A stretch of DNA of 64,000 bases from DASUGC01 sp035606665 (GCA_035606665.1 DATNEY010000033.1:1-64000), one strand, 5' to 3'. Numbered from the stretch's first letter, positions 48,846 through 57,943 are shown. A program made the numbers and translations. The notes: generated by a model from the letters alone, not told the origin.

Positions 48846-49862
48846 ATGCGAAAACCTGTTGTCCTGATAACTGGTGCGTCCGGGGAAATCGGCCACGGCC
48901 TGATCGAACGGCTGGCCGAGGATGGGGCGCGCGGCATTGTGACGCTGGATCTGGCGCCGCTGGATTCGACGCTGTCGAAGAAAGTGCTGCGCGAAGTGAT
49001 CGGATCGATCCTCGACCAGCCGGCGCTCGAGCGGATTCTCGCGGAGTTCGAGGTGGATCTCGTGTTCCATCTTGCCGCCCTGCTCTCGACCCGATCCGAG
49101 TTCGCGCCCCGGACGGCGCATCAGGTCAACGTAGAGGGCACGCTCAACCTGCTCGAATTCGCGCAGCGGGAGGGCGAGTCGCACGGCCGGCCCGTCGTCT
49201 TTCTGTACCCGTCGTCGATTGCGGCGTTCGGACTACCGTCGCTCCAGACGAAGACCGCCGCCGGGCGCGTGCGCGAGGACCAGTACGCGCATCCGACGAC
49301 GATGTACGGGTGCAACAAGCTGTACTGCGAGCAGCTCGGCGACTACTACGCGCGGCACTACAAGCAGCTCTCCGCGGATCCCGTGAGTGGGCGGGTGGAC
49401 TTTCGCGCCGTCCGGTTCCCCGGTCTGATTTCGGCGGTGACCGTGCCGTCCGGCGGCACGTCTGACTATGCGCCGGAGATGATTCACGCGGCCGCGAAGG
49501 GCGAGCCGTACGCGTGCTTCGTCCGGCCGGATACGAAGATTCCGTTCATGGCGATGCCGGACGGCGTGGAGGCGCTGCTGGCGCTGGCAGCCGCGCCGAG
49601 GACCGCGATTACCCAGTCCGCCTACAACCTCGGGGCTTTCGCACCGACCGCGGACGAAGTACGCGCCGAGGTTCTGCGCGCGTTTCCCTCGGCCGAGATC
49701 ACTTACCTGGTCGATGAGAAGCGCCAGGGCATCGTCGACTCCTGGCCCGAGGATGTCGACGACAGCGCCGCGCGCCGCGACTGGGGCTTCGCCCCGCAGT
49801 ACGACTTCGCCGGCGCCTTCCGCGAGTACCTGATTCCGGCGATCAAGAACAGATACCGTTAG
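48846..49862 (+). CDS. NAD-dependent epimerase/dehydratase, threonine-dehydrogenase-like SDR
   Basis: 338 residues. Rossmann motif VLITGASGEIGHGL, catalytic Tyr154 and Lys158 in YGCNKLYCE, and Ser in LYPSSIAAFG. The overall layout (RFPGLISAVTVPSGGTSDYA, DEKRQGIVDSWPEDVDDS) is close to short-chain L-threonine 3-dehydrogenases of the extended SDR family. A sugar-nucleotide epimerase role is the alternative. Confidence 0.88.
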   Translation: MRKPVVLITGASGEIGHGLIERLAEDGARGIVTLDLAPLDSTLSKKVLREVIGSILDQPALERILAEFEVDLVFHLAALLSTRSEFAPRTAHQVNVEGTLNLLEFAQREGESHGRPVVFLYPSSIAAFGLPSLQTKTAAGRVREDQYAHPTTMYGCNKLYCEQLGDYYARHYKQLSADPVSGRVDFRAVRFPGLISAVTVPSGGTSDYAPEMIHAAAKGEPYACFVRPDTKIPFMAMPDGVEALLALAAAPRTAITQSAYNLGAFAPTADEVRAEVLRAFPSAEITYLVDEKRQGIVDSWPEDVDDSAARRDWGFAPQYDFAGAFREYLIPAIKNRYR

Positions 49863-49906
49863 GGTCAGGCTAGGGGCCGACCCGTGCCTGACGCGTGTCT
49901 GACCCT
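49861..49906. repeat. GTCAGGC/CTGACCC inverted-repeat element
   Basis: AGGGTCAG (49861-49868) pairs with CTGACCCT (49899-49906), and GTCAGGC (49864-49870) with GCCTGAC (49886-49892). It covers the end of the epimerase gene and the last 14 codons of the convergent SulP gene. Confidence 0.65.
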
Positions 49907-51550
49907 GGCGGCGCGGGTCAGCGCGGCATCGACGCTCGGGCAGACGTTCTCAGCGCCGACGTGCTCCGTGAATCGAGCCTGGCGCATGACGGCGCGAGGC
50001 TGCTCGCGTGCGCCGCAGAAGATCGCGGTGCGGCCGGACGCGCGCACGCGCGTGGCCAGCTCCTCCAGCGCGCGCAGACCTGTCGCATCGAGCGCCGTCA
50101 TGTTTCTCAATCTGAGCACGACGACCTCCGGCAGCTTTGGCAAGTCGTCGATCACCTTCTGAATCTTGTCCGTCGCGCCGAAGAGGAACGGGCCGTGAAT
50201 CCGGTAGATGGCGATGTACTCGGGGATGTCCTTGCCCTGCAGGACGTGTTCGCGGCCCTCGCGCAGGTCCTCCGGCGTCACGCGCGACACGGTCGTCGTG
50301 ACGGCAATTCGCCGGATGAAGATCAGCGCCGCCAGGACCATCCCGACTTCCACCGCGACCGTCAGGTCGGCAAACACCGTGAGACCGAAGGTAACCAGCC
50401 ACACCGCGATGTCTTCCCGCGTCTGGCGGAGCAGCGCAGGGATTTCTCCCCATTCGCCCATGCGCCACGCCACGACGAACAGGATTGCGGCGAGTACGGC
50501 CATCGGGATCCGCGCCGCCAGCGAGGCGCCGGCGAGCAGCACCACGAGCAGCGTGGCCGCATGCACCATGCCGGCCACCGGGGTGCGCCCTCCCGATCGG
50601 ATGTTCGTGGCCGTTCGCGCGATCGCACCTGTCGCGGGCAGTCCGCCGAACACCGGCGACGCGATGTTCGCGATGCCCTGTGCGATGAGCTCGACGTTCG
50701 GATTGTGCCGGTCGCCGCTCATCCGATCCGCGACGACCGCGGACATCAACGATTCGATCGCGCCCAGCATCGCCACGGTTACCGCCGGCGACAGCAGCGT
50801 GAGAATCAGCGACGGAGTGAACTTCGGAATCGATATGGCCGGGAGTCCCGACGGGACGCCGCCGAACCTGCTGCCCACGGTCTCGACCGGCAGCGCAAAC
50901 ACCCAGACTGCCGCCGTGCCTGCCACAAGGGCGACGATGGTTCCCGGGACCCTCGGCGTAAGTCGAGCCATGACCACGATTACGGCAAGGGCCGCGACTC
51001 CCACGGCCGCCGCCGGAGCGGACGCCGTGTCCAGGTGTCCGGCAATCGCGCTCATCCGGGCGAGAAACTCACCCGTGTTCTCCTGGAAGCGGAGGCCAAG
51101 AAAGTCCCGGATCTGCGTGCTCGCGATGAGCACGGCGATGCCGTTCGTGAACCCGACCACGACCGGCCGAGGAATGAACTTCACGGCCGATCCAGTCCCG
51201 GTGATGCCGAGCAGCACGAGCATCACGCCGGCCATCATCGTGCACATGAACAGGCCCGCCACGCCGTGCACCGAGATGATGTTCGACACCACAACCACGA
51301 ATGCGCCGGTCGGTCCGCCGATCTGTGTCCGCGATCCGCCGAGGGCGGAAATCAGAAAGCCGGTGACGATGGCGCAGTAGATGCCGGACTGCGGCGGCAG
51401 ACCCGACGCGATGGCAAACGCCATCGCCAAGGGAAGCGCCACCAGTCCCACCGTGACGCCGGCAACCAGATCGTGGCGGAAGGTAGCCCGGTCGTAGTGT
51501 CGGAGAGCGAGGACGGACTTGGGAGTCCAGCGCGAATGACGATGCGGCAT
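49865..51550 (-). CDS. SulP-family anion transporter
   Basis: 561 residues with about twelve membrane segments and a C-terminal STAS domain (about 430-545; VVVLRLRNMTALDATGLRAL). ALPLAMAFAIASGLPPQSGIY, GGSRTQIGGPTGAFVVVV, GFTNGIAVLIASTQI and GGLPATGAIARTATNIRSGG are family motifs. Substrate (sulfate, bicarbonate or another anion) cannot be told. The final codons lie in the repeat at 49861. Confidence 0.93.
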   Translation of the reverse strand: MPHRHSRWTPKSVLALRHYDRATFRHDLVAGVTVGLVALPLAMAFAIASGLPPQSGIYCAIVTGFLISALGGSRTQIGGPTGAFVVVVSNIISVHGVAGLFMCTMMAGVMLVLLGITGTGSAVKFIPRPVVVGFTNGIAVLIASTQIRDFLGLRFQENTGEFLARMSAIAGHLDTASAPAAAVGVAALAVIVVMARLTPRVPGTIVALVAGTAAVWVFALPVETVGSRFGGVPSGLPAISIPKFTPSLILTLLSPAVTVAMLGAIESLMSAVVADRMSGDRHNPNVELIAQGIANIASPVFGGLPATGAIARTATNIRSGGRTPVAGMVHAATLLVVLLAGASLAARIPMAVLAAILFVVAWRMGEWGEIPALLRQTREDIAVWLVTFGLTVFADLTVAVEVGMVLAALIFIRRIAVTTTVSRVTPEDLREGREHVLQGKDIPEYIAIYRIHGPFLFGATDKIQKVIDDLPKLPEVVVLRLRNMTALDATGLRALEELATRVRASGRTAIFCGAREQPRAVMRQARFTEHVGAENVCPSVDAALTRAARVRHASGTGRPLA

Positions 51551-51572
51551 TCAAACGCCGGCCGGCGGCCGG

Positions 51573-52196
51573 ATGCTAAGCTCAGAGCCTAGCAGAATCC
51601 GCGTGCCTCCGCCGGTGCTCGATCCCGCCCTTGTCGTCCGCGCGTACCGCGAAGGCATCTTTCCAATGGCGATGGAGGACGGGGAGATCGCCTGGTTCTC
51701 ACCGGATCCGCGCGGCGTCATTCCGCTCGAGGCATTCCACGTGCCCGCACGGCTCGCGCGCGTCGTCCGCAGCGCGCGCTTCGACGTGCGCATCGACACG
51801 GCGTTCGAGGCTGTCATGCGCGCGTGCGCGGATCGCCAGGACGATGACGGCGGCACCTGGATCAGCGAAGAGATCATCGCGTGCTACGTCACGCTGCATC
51901 GCCTGGGCCTCGCGCACTCGGTGGAAGCGTGGCAGGGCGGTGCGCTCGTCGGCGGTCTCTACGGCGTCCACCTCGGCGGCGCGTTCTTTGGCGAGTCGAT
52001 GTTCCATCGCGTGACGGATGCATCGAAGGTCGCGCTGGCCGCGCTCGTGGACAGGATGCGCCGGCGCAACTTCCGGCTTCTGGACATCCAGTGGGTCACG
52101 CCCCACCTCGAGCAGTTCGGCGCGATCGAGATCGCACGCGAGGAGTACGTAACGCTGCTGCGGTCCGCGTTGAAGCGCGACGCGTCGTTTGTCTAG
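51573..52196 (+). CDS. aat: Leucyl/phenylalanyl-tRNA-protein transferase
   Basis: 207 residues. YREGIFPMAMEDGEIAWFSP, RGVIPLEAFHVPA, TWISEEIIACYVTLHRLG, HSVEAWQGGALVGGLYGV and GGAFFGESMFHRVTDASKVAL are all Aat motifs. It adds Leu or Phe to N-terminal Lys/Arg for ClpS-ClpAP degradation. A GTG at 51603 is an alternative start. Convergent with apaG, overlapping it by 4 bp. Confidence 0.95.
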   Translation: MLSSEPSRIRVPPPVLDPALVVRAYREGIFPMAMEDGEIAWFSPDPRGVIPLEAFHVPARLARVVRSARFDVRIDTAFEAVMRACADRQDDDGGTWISEEIIACYVTLHRLGLAHSVEAWQGGALVGGLYGVHLGGAFFGESMFHRVTDASKVALAALVDRMRRRNFRLLDIQWVTPHLEQFGAIEIAREEYVTLLRSALKRDASFV

Positions 52197-52582
52197 TGGA
52201 CGGTGTAGGGCTCGCTGAGGGTGAACGGCGCGATCGTGATGTCGAAGAATTCCCCGCCCCGGCTGACCATCTGGTAGGTGCCTTCCATCTTGCCGAACGG
52301 CGTTCCGAGCGGGCAGCCCGACGTGTACGTGAACGCCTGGCCGGGCGCGAGCGTGGGCTGTTCGCCGACGACACCCGGTCCCCTCACTTCCTCGACATGG
52401 CCGCTTCCGTCGGTGATGATCCAGTGACGCGACAGCAGTTGAACGGTTTCCTGGCTCTCATTCGTGATCGTGATCGTGTAGAGGAAAAACCACTGTTGTT
52501 GCGCAGGGCGCGACCGATCGGGCGCGTATTCGCTCTCGACCGAGACGCGAATGTCGCGTGTGGTCGCCTCCGACGTGAACAT
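52193..52582 (-). CDS. apaG: ApaG domain protein
   Basis: 129 residues from ATG 52582. RDIRVSVESEYAPDRSRPAQ, QWFFLYTITITNES and VEEVRGPGVVGEQPTLAPGQ match ApaG, a fibronectin-type beta domain. The biochemical role is unknown; in proteobacteria it lies with apaH. Its start is 6 bp from the divergent small CxxC gene. Confidence 0.94.
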   Translation of the reverse strand: MFTSEATTRDIRVSVESEYAPDRSRPAQQQWFFLYTITITNESQETVQLLSRHWIITDGSGHVEEVRGPGVVGEQPTLAPGQAFTYTSGCPLGTPFGKMEGTYQMVSRGGEFFDITIAPFTLSEPYTVH

Positions 52583-52588
52583 GGAGCA

Positions 52589-52789
52589 ATGATGGACGAT
52601 CGTCACGCATCGCGGCAAGGGCCGCGGCCCACCGGCGCGGGCCTGTGCGACACCTGCCTGCACGCGCGCGTCATCACCAGCGACAAGGGATCCGTGTTCG
52701 TGATGTGCGCGCGAGCCGCGACCGATCCGAAGTTCCGTAAGTACCCGCCACTGCCGGTGCGGGCCTGCGAGGGTTACGAGGTACGATAA
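52589..52789 (+). CDS. Small cysteine-containing protein
   Basis: 66 residues, starting with two ATG codons at 52589. CDTCLHARV near the N terminus, VMCARAA in the middle and RACEGYEV at the end give four cysteines, spaced as a small zinc-binding or Fe-S domain. No family assigned. Ends 8 bp before the permuted aconitase gene, so probably co-transcribed. Confidence 0.65.
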   Translation: MMDDRHASRQGPRPTGAGLCDTCLHARVITSDKGSVFVMCARAATDPKFRKYPPLPVRACEGYEVR

Positions 52790-52797
52790 ACAGCGGT

Positions 52798-54843
52798 ATG
52801 CATACGATTTTGCCCGCGCGTCTGAAGCCGGGCCAGGAAGAGTCCTCGATCCCCGAGCCGGCCGCCGTGACCGCCGCGTCTGCATCGCCGCTGATTCGCG
52901 GCCGCGCCCTGATCTTCTGGGATCCCAAAGCCCCGGCCGGTACGAAGAAACTCGACGCGATCGATACCGATCAGATCACGCCGGCCGCCGACTGCGTCTC
53001 CGAGAGCCTGGATACGCTGGATGAGAAGTGGAAGGCCGGCTCGTTCCGCTACCTGATGCCGGACTTCCGGGCGCGCGTGCACGGCGGCCGGACGTTCCTC
53101 GTCGCCGGCGATCGCTTCGCGATCGGATCGTCGCGCGAGATGAGTCCCGCCGGCCTCAAGGGCGTCGCCGAAGAAGCCGGGCTCGAGATGGTCGTCGTGT
53201 GCGGCAACAACATGGGCGACATCTTCCGGAGGAATTCGTTCAATCTGGGCCTGCACGTCGTCCAGTGCCCGGACGCCGTGGCGGACGCGAAGGACAACGA
53301 CGAATTCACCTTCGATCCCGATACGCGCGCTCTCGCGAACGTCACGCAGGGCAAGTCGTACACGCCGGTGCCGCTCTCACCGAAGGAAGAGGAGATTCGC
53401 CGGAGCGGTGGCATCTTCGCCGTCGGCCGTCGCGAGTTCAAGCCGTCCGTCGTCACCGCGCCCGTCATCGATTTTCCGGACGCGGCCGCCGCCGATGGGA
53501 TGACGACGACCGAGCAGATCATCTGGGCGCATCGCGTAGACAAGCAGATGGCGCCGGGAGAGCTGAGACCTGGTGCGACGCTGCGCGTCTACGCGGATCT
53601 GCTTCCGGCGTCCGACGGCACCGCGCCGTTCAGCATCCATACGTTCAACCAGATCACCGGCGGTCAGACGATCCATCCGCGCCAGGCCGCGGTCGCGAAC
53701 GACCATTTCGTCTTCACCGGCAAGGACGAGGACGAGAAGCAGACGTCGATCGGACGCGCGTTCGCGAAGGTGCATGGCATGGAGAAGCCGTACTACGCGA
53801 CGCCCGGCGACGGCATCTTCCACTTCTATTTCCCCGAGCAGGGACTCGTGCTGCCGGGGCAGTTCATTCCCGGCGCGGACTCGCACAGCCGCGCGTACGG
53901 CGCGTACGGCGCCGTCGGGATCGGCGTCGGCTCCACGACGCTCGGGTTCGGCTGGGCGACCGGCTACATCTATTTCACGCTCGCGAAGGCCCGGCGCGTC
54001 GTCTTCAGCGGCCGGCTGAATCCGTGGGTCGGCGGCAAGGACATCGTCCTCGAGCTGTTGCGGCGCTGGGGCGCGAAGCAGTCACAGGGCATGAGCGTCG
54101 AATTCGTCGACCGCGACCGCCAGCTGCCGATGGTGTCGCGCAACACGATCGCCAACATGATGGCGGAAGCCGAGGCCCTGAACGGCATCTTCGCGGCCGA
54201 CGATGTGACGCGTGAGTGGTATCGCGCGAAGGGCATCACGGAATTCCCGTATCCATTTCCGCAGGCCGGGAAGAACGCCGTCTACGAGATCGACGAAACG
54301 TTCGCGCTGGGAGACGTGGCGCCGATGATCGCCAAGCCCTTCAGTCCGGGCAACGCATTTCCGGCGGAGGAAGTGGCCGCCGAGCGGATCACGTTCGACA
54401 AGGCGATGATCGGGTCCTGCACGAACGGCAGCTACGACGATCTGCTCCAGGCCGCGGTCGTCATCCGCGAAGCCGGGAAGCGCGGCCTGACGAAGGCCGC
54501 CACGGAATTCAAAGTGTTCCCGGGATCCGGCGGCGTCGGACGGCTCATCGAGCGTCCCGATCAACGCCTCGGCGGCCAGTCGATCGCCGATGTGTTCCGC
54601 GCGGCCGGCGCGGTGATCCGGCAGTCATGGTGCGGACCGTGCTTCGGCCAGGGTCCGGACCAGCTGACAAAGGGCCAGCGTGCGATCACGACGTTCAACC
54701 GCAACTGGACGAACCGCATGGGCCTCGGCGGCGAGGGGTATCTCGCCAGCCCCGCCGTCGTCGCGGCGTCCGCACTTGCCGGCTACATGGCGCCGCCGAG
54801 CGAACTCGGGCTCGAGTGGAAACCCGAGGTCTACGGTATCTAG
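52798..54843 (+). CDS. Aconitase-superfamily hydro-lyase with permuted domains
   Basis: 681 residues. The swivel (LeuD-like) domain is N-terminal (about 30-215: DAIDTDQITPAADC, GDRFAIGSSREMSPAGLKGV, NSFNLGLHVV) and the catalytic iron-sulfur domain C-terminal. In the catalytic part the three cluster cysteines are in GSCTNGSYDDL and QSWCGPCFGQG; GADSHSRAYGAYGAVGIGVGS is the substrate-domain signature. The normal order is reversed. Substrate could be isopropylmalate, homoaconitate, or methylaconitate; acnA is present elsewhere in the window. Confidence 0.9.
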   Translation: MHTILPARLKPGQEESSIPEPAAVTAASASPLIRGRALIFWDPKAPAGTKKLDAIDTDQITPAADCVSESLDTLDEKWKAGSFRYLMPDFRARVHGGRTFLVAGDRFAIGSSREMSPAGLKGVAEEAGLEMVVVCGNNMGDIFRRNSFNLGLHVVQCPDAVADAKDNDEFTFDPDTRALANVTQGKSYTPVPLSPKEEEIRRSGGIFAVGRREFKPSVVTAPVIDFPDAAAADGMTTTEQIIWAHRVDKQMAPGELRPGATLRVYADLLPASDGTAPFSIHTFNQITGGQTIHPRQAAVANDHFVFTGKDEDEKQTSIGRAFAKVHGMEKPYYATPGDGIFHFYFPEQGLVLPGQFIPGADSHSRAYGAYGAVGIGVGSTTLGFGWATGYIYFTLAKARRVVFSGRLNPWVGGKDIVLELLRRWGAKQSQGMSVEFVDRDRQLPMVSRNTIANMMAEAEALNGIFAADDVTREWYRAKGITEFPYPFPQAGKNAVYEIDETFALGDVAPMIAKPFSPGNAFPAEEVAAERITFDKAMIGSCTNGSYDDLLQAAVVIREAGKRGLTKAATEFKVFPGSGGVGRLIERPDQRLGGQSIADVFRAAGAVIRQSWCGPCFGQGPDQLTKGQRAITTFNRNWTNRMGLGGEGYLASPAVVAASALAGYMAPPSELGLEWKPEVYGI

Positions 54844-55575
54844 ATGGGTGAATTAGTCGTCGCATTCCTGACGCTGACCGTTCTCGAGGTCGTTCTCGGC
54901 GTCGACAACGTCATCTTCATCTCGATCCTCTCGGGCAAGCTGAGGAAAGAGGAGCAGAAGCGCGCCCGTCGGGTGGGCCTCATCGCTGCGATGGTAATGC
55001 GCATCGCGCTCCTGTTCTCGATCACCTGGATCGCGAGGCTTCAGACAACGCTGGTTGCGCCGTTCGGGCATCCATTCAACGGCCGCGACCTGATCCTGCT
55101 CGTCGGCGGGCTCTTCCTCATCGCGAAAGCGACGTTCGAGCTGCACGAGCGGCTTGAAGGCGAGACCGGGCACAGCGGCAAGGCGGTGGCCTCGTTCGGC
55201 GCCGTGATCACGCAGGTCATGCTCCTGGACATCGTGTTCTCTCTCGACTCGGTCATCACCGCGATCGGCATGTCCGACCATCTTGGCGTGATGGTCGCCG
55301 CCGTGATGGCGGCCGTGCTCATAATGCTGGTCGCCGCCGAGCCGATCAGCGGGTTCGTCGAGGAGCACCCGACAGTGAAGGTGCTCGCGCTGTCGTTCCT
55401 GATGTTGATCGGCATGTCACTCGTCGCCGACGGCTTCGGCCAGCACATCTCGAAGGGCTACATCTACTTCGCGATGGGCTTCTCGGTGTTCGTGGAGATG
55501 ATCAACATCCGGGTGCGGAAGAGGGTCGCGCCGGTAAAGCTGCACCAGCCGTACGTGGAAGAAAAGAAACGATGA
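54844..55575 (+). CDS. TerC/YkoY-family membrane protein
   Basis: 243 residues, about seven membrane segments. VVLGVDNVIFISILSGKL in the first helix and LLDIVFSLDSVITAIGMSDH with acidic residues in helices are the family signature. TerC proteins are linked to tellurite resistance and metal (Mn) export during exoenzyme loading. It follows the stop of the aconitase gene directly and overlaps chaN by 4 bp (ATGA). Confidence 0.93.
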   Translation: MGELVVAFLTLTVLEVVLGVDNVIFISILSGKLRKEEQKRARRVGLIAAMVMRIALLFSITWIARLQTTLVAPFGHPFNGRDLILLVGGLFLIAKATFELHERLEGETGHSGKAVASFGAVITQVMLLDIVFSLDSVITAIGMSDHLGVMVAAVMAAVLIMLVAAEPISGFVEEHPTVKVLALSFLMLIGMSLVADGFGQHISKGYIYFAMGFSVFVEMINIRVRKRVAPVKLHQPYVEEKKR

Positions 55576-56465
55576 AGCACCTCGCCTTTGCAACGCTGCT
55601 TTCGACGGCGCTCGCCGCGCAGTCCTACGTCCCGAACCGGGTCTTCGACACCGGCCGGGGCGCGTTCACCGACTTCGAGTCGATGGCGGCCGATCTTGCG
55701 AAGGCCGACGTCGTCTTCGTCGGCGAGCAGCATGACGATCCAAATACGCACCGGCTCGAGCTCGCCGTGCTGGAGGGCCTGGCGCGGCGCGGCCGGAAGG
55801 TCATCGTGTCGCTCGAGATGTTCGAGCGTGACGCGCAGGAGCCGCTCGAGCATTTCCTCATGGGCCACATGACGGAAGAGGAGTTCCTCAAGGTGTCCCG
55901 CCCGTGGCCGCGGTACGCGACCGACTACAAGCCGCTCGTCGACTTCGCCATCTCGAAGGAATGGGCCGTCGTTGCGGCCAACGTTCCGAGGCCGATCGCT
56001 TCGGAGATCGCCAAAGGCGGCCTCGAGGCTCTCCAGCCGAAGAGCGCGGAGGATCGCAAACTCTTCGCGGCCGATCTGAAGTGTCCGGTCGACGACGCGT
56101 ATTTCACGCGGTTTGCGGAGGCGATGGGAAGCCATCCCGCGCCCGGGGCCTCTGATGACGCCGCGCGCAAAACGACCGAGCGCTACTACTTCTCCCAGTG
56201 CGTGAAGGACGAGACGATGGCCGAGTCGATCGCGGCGGCATTTGCGGCATCCCGCGCCGGCGACAAGCCGCCGCTCATCGTCCACTTCAACGGCGCCTTC
56301 CACAGTGACTACCGGCTGGGGACCGCGGCCCGCGTCGCCAGGCGGCTCCCGAACGCGCGCATCAACGTCGTCAACGTCAGACCGTCGAAGGATCTTGACG
56401 CGATCGTGGCGACAGACGCGGACAGGAAGATCGGGGACTACGTCGTCTTCACTGCTGGGAAGTGA
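55572..56465 (+). CDS. ChaN-family haem-binding (lipo)protein
   Basis: 297 residues. DVVFVGEQHDDPNTHRLELAV, VSLEMFERDAQ, VDFAISKEWAVVAANVPRP and FNGAFHSDYRLGTAARV are ChaN motifs (haem-binding iron-regulated family). The N-terminal segment is short and hydrophobic (HLAFATLLSTALAAQ), compatible with export. Coupled to terC and overlaps the convergent META-domain gene by 17 bp. Confidence 0.9.
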   Translation: MKHLAFATLLSTALAAQSYVPNRVFDTGRGAFTDFESMAADLAKADVVFVGEQHDDPNTHRLELAVLEGLARRGRKVIVSLEMFERDAQEPLEHFLMGHMTEEEFLKVSRPWPRYATDYKPLVDFAISKEWAVVAANVPRPIASEIAKGGLEALQPKSAEDRKLFAADLKCPVDDAYFTRFAEAMGSHPAPGASDDAARKTTERYYFSQCVKDETMAESIAAAFAASRAGDKPPLIVHFNGAFHSDYRLGTAARVARRLPNARINVVNVRPSKDLDAIVATDADRKIGDYVVFTAGK

Positions 56466-57606
56466 GCGTCGCGATACGTTTGCCGCGATCGTCCAGCAGT
56501 TCGAGCGTCGATCCTGTGATGCGGTACGCGCGCGTGTCCTTGATCGTGCCTCTCAGCGCGCGCTCCGTTCGTTGATCGACGCGGCAGATCTGCAGCCCTT
56601 TGTCGAGCGTCAGCTTCAGCGCGCCTGCCGTGGACTCGAAGCGGCCCGTGAAGTCGTTGCATCCGCTCGTGCCTGAGAAGACCCGCGAAGACTCTTCGAA
56701 GTGCATCACGATCTTCCGGTGCGTCTTGTCCGCCGCACGAACGGGTCTGCTGTCGAGCTCGGTCAGCACCCACTCAGCGCCGGCCAGAGCCCGTAGCGCA
56801 GGTTCCGGTTTCGGCTCGGGTTCTTTCTTTGGTTCCGGCTTGGGCTCGGGCTTCGGAGTTGGCTTGGGTTCCGGCTTCGGCGTGACCTTCGGTTCCGGCG
56901 TGGGCGTTGGCTTGGGCTCCGGCTTCGGCGTGACCTTCGGCTCGGGCTTGGGCGTCGGCTTGGGCTCCGGCGTCGGCGCGACCTTGGGCTCAGGCTTCGG
57001 CGTGACCTTGGGCTCGGGCTTGGGGGTCGGTTTGGGTTCTGGCGTCGGTGTGGGTTTCGGCTCCGGCTTGGTCTTCTCAGGCTTCGGCGTCGGAGTCGGT
57101 TTCGATGTTGGAGCTGGTTTCGGCGTGGGAGCCGGTACCGGTGCAGGGACTCGCGTTTCGGCAACAGCGGGCGGATCGGTCGGAACGGCCGGGGCTGCCA
57201 CAGGTACCGGCCCTGGCTCTGGTCGAGTCAGCGTGAGACTGGCGACCGAGCCAGCTCCCTGCGTGAGCACCCGTACGGGTTTCGCCGAACTCAGCAATGT
57301 CGCAGCGCCGTCAACGATTTGCGCGCGGACCGCGTACCGGCCCGCCGGCACGACGCGCGCCGAATCGAACTGCAGTGAGAACATGACAGGCGACTGCCCC
57401 GGTCGCGGGATGCGCGTGGTCGCGACAACGACCGCGGGTGCGCTGCTGGCGGATACGTCTTCCAGCGTCACTTCGAGCACCGCGGTGCGCGTGAGATCAA
57501 CCCGCTCGGTCCAGGCGATCGACCCCATCAGACTTGACGTCTGTGCGTTCGCCGTGCCCGCGAGCGCCGCGGTCAAACCGAGAGCAAGCCAAAGTCTGGC
57601 AATCAT
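56449..57606 (-). CDS. Exported YbaY-like/META-domain protein with Pro-Lys-Glu repeat
   Basis: 385 residues. Signal peptide (LALGLTAALAGTANAQ), a YbaY-like beta domain (about 25-130; GSIAWTERVDLTRTAVLEVT), about 120 residues (152-271) of PKPEP-type repeats (PKPEP, PTPEP, KVTPKPEPK), and a C-terminal META domain (GAEWVLTELDSRPV, FSGTSGCNDFTGRFE). The repeat is probably an extended periplasmic spacer. META domains occur in HslJ-type heat-inducible lipoproteins. Convergent with chaN. Confidence 0.87.
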   Translation of the reverse strand: MIARLWLALGLTAALAGTANAQTSSLMGSIAWTERVDLTRTAVLEVTLEDVSASSAPAVVVATTRIPRPGQSPVMFSLQFDSARVVPAGRYAVRAQIVDGAATLLSSAKPVRVLTQGAGSVASLTLTRPEPGPVPVAAPAVPTDPPAVAETRVPAPVPAPTPKPAPTSKPTPTPKPEKTKPEPKPTPTPEPKPTPKPEPKVTPKPEPKVAPTPEPKPTPKPEPKVTPKPEPKPTPTPEPKVTPKPEPKPTPKPEPKPEPKKEPEPKPEPALRALAGAEWVLTELDSRPVRAADKTHRKIVMHFEESSRVFSGTSGCNDFTGRFESTAGALKLTLDKGLQICRVDQRTERALRGTIKDTRAYRITGSTLELLDDRGKRIATLTSQQ

Positions 57607-57712
57607 GCAGTCCTCTGTGCTGTCTTTCGGTTGCCGGCGGCGGCGCCGTTAACTGCAAAACTGTGCACGCCCCCTGTCCCTTCCTGTCACACCCCCGTCG
57701 CAGAATCGCGCT

Positions 57713-57943
57713 ATGAACGCGATGTTGACCTTCGGCGCCACCGACAACGCCCCACTCGGCCCTCCGGCGATGCTGCTCGACTGGATCCCGGGGCTCGCCA
57801 TTTGCTCCAACTGCCGCGAGGTGGTGTCGATGAGCGAGGACGACGGGGGGATGGCGATGGAGATGGAGAGCGTGCTCCTCGACACGCCGTGCCCGCGGTG
57901 CGGCGAGGCAGCGATGCGCGCGAGCGACGGAACGTGGGACTGA
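57713..57943 (+). CDS. Small zinc-ribbon-like protein
   Basis: 76 residues. CSNCREVV and CPRCGEAA, 29 residues apart, form a two-pair cysteine knuckle. The N-terminal half (MLTFGATDNAPLGPPAMLL) is hydrophobic. No family recognised. Preceded by a 106-bp intergenic gap; no terminator seen. Confidence 0.55.
   Translation: MNAMLTFGATDNAPLGPPAMLLDWIPGLAICSNCREVVSMSEDDGGMAMEMESVLLDTPCPRCGEAAMRASDGTWD

Noticed and set aside
49895..51592. 565-codon plus-strand reading frame
   Set aside because: Antisense to the SulP transporter, with Arg/His-rich composition typical of high-GC shadow frames.
56600..57652. Long plus-strand reading frame rich in Gly-Ser-Gly-Phe repeats
   Set aside because: It is the antisense image of the PKPEP-repeat gene; there is no plausible ribosome binding site and the opposite strand has clear domains.
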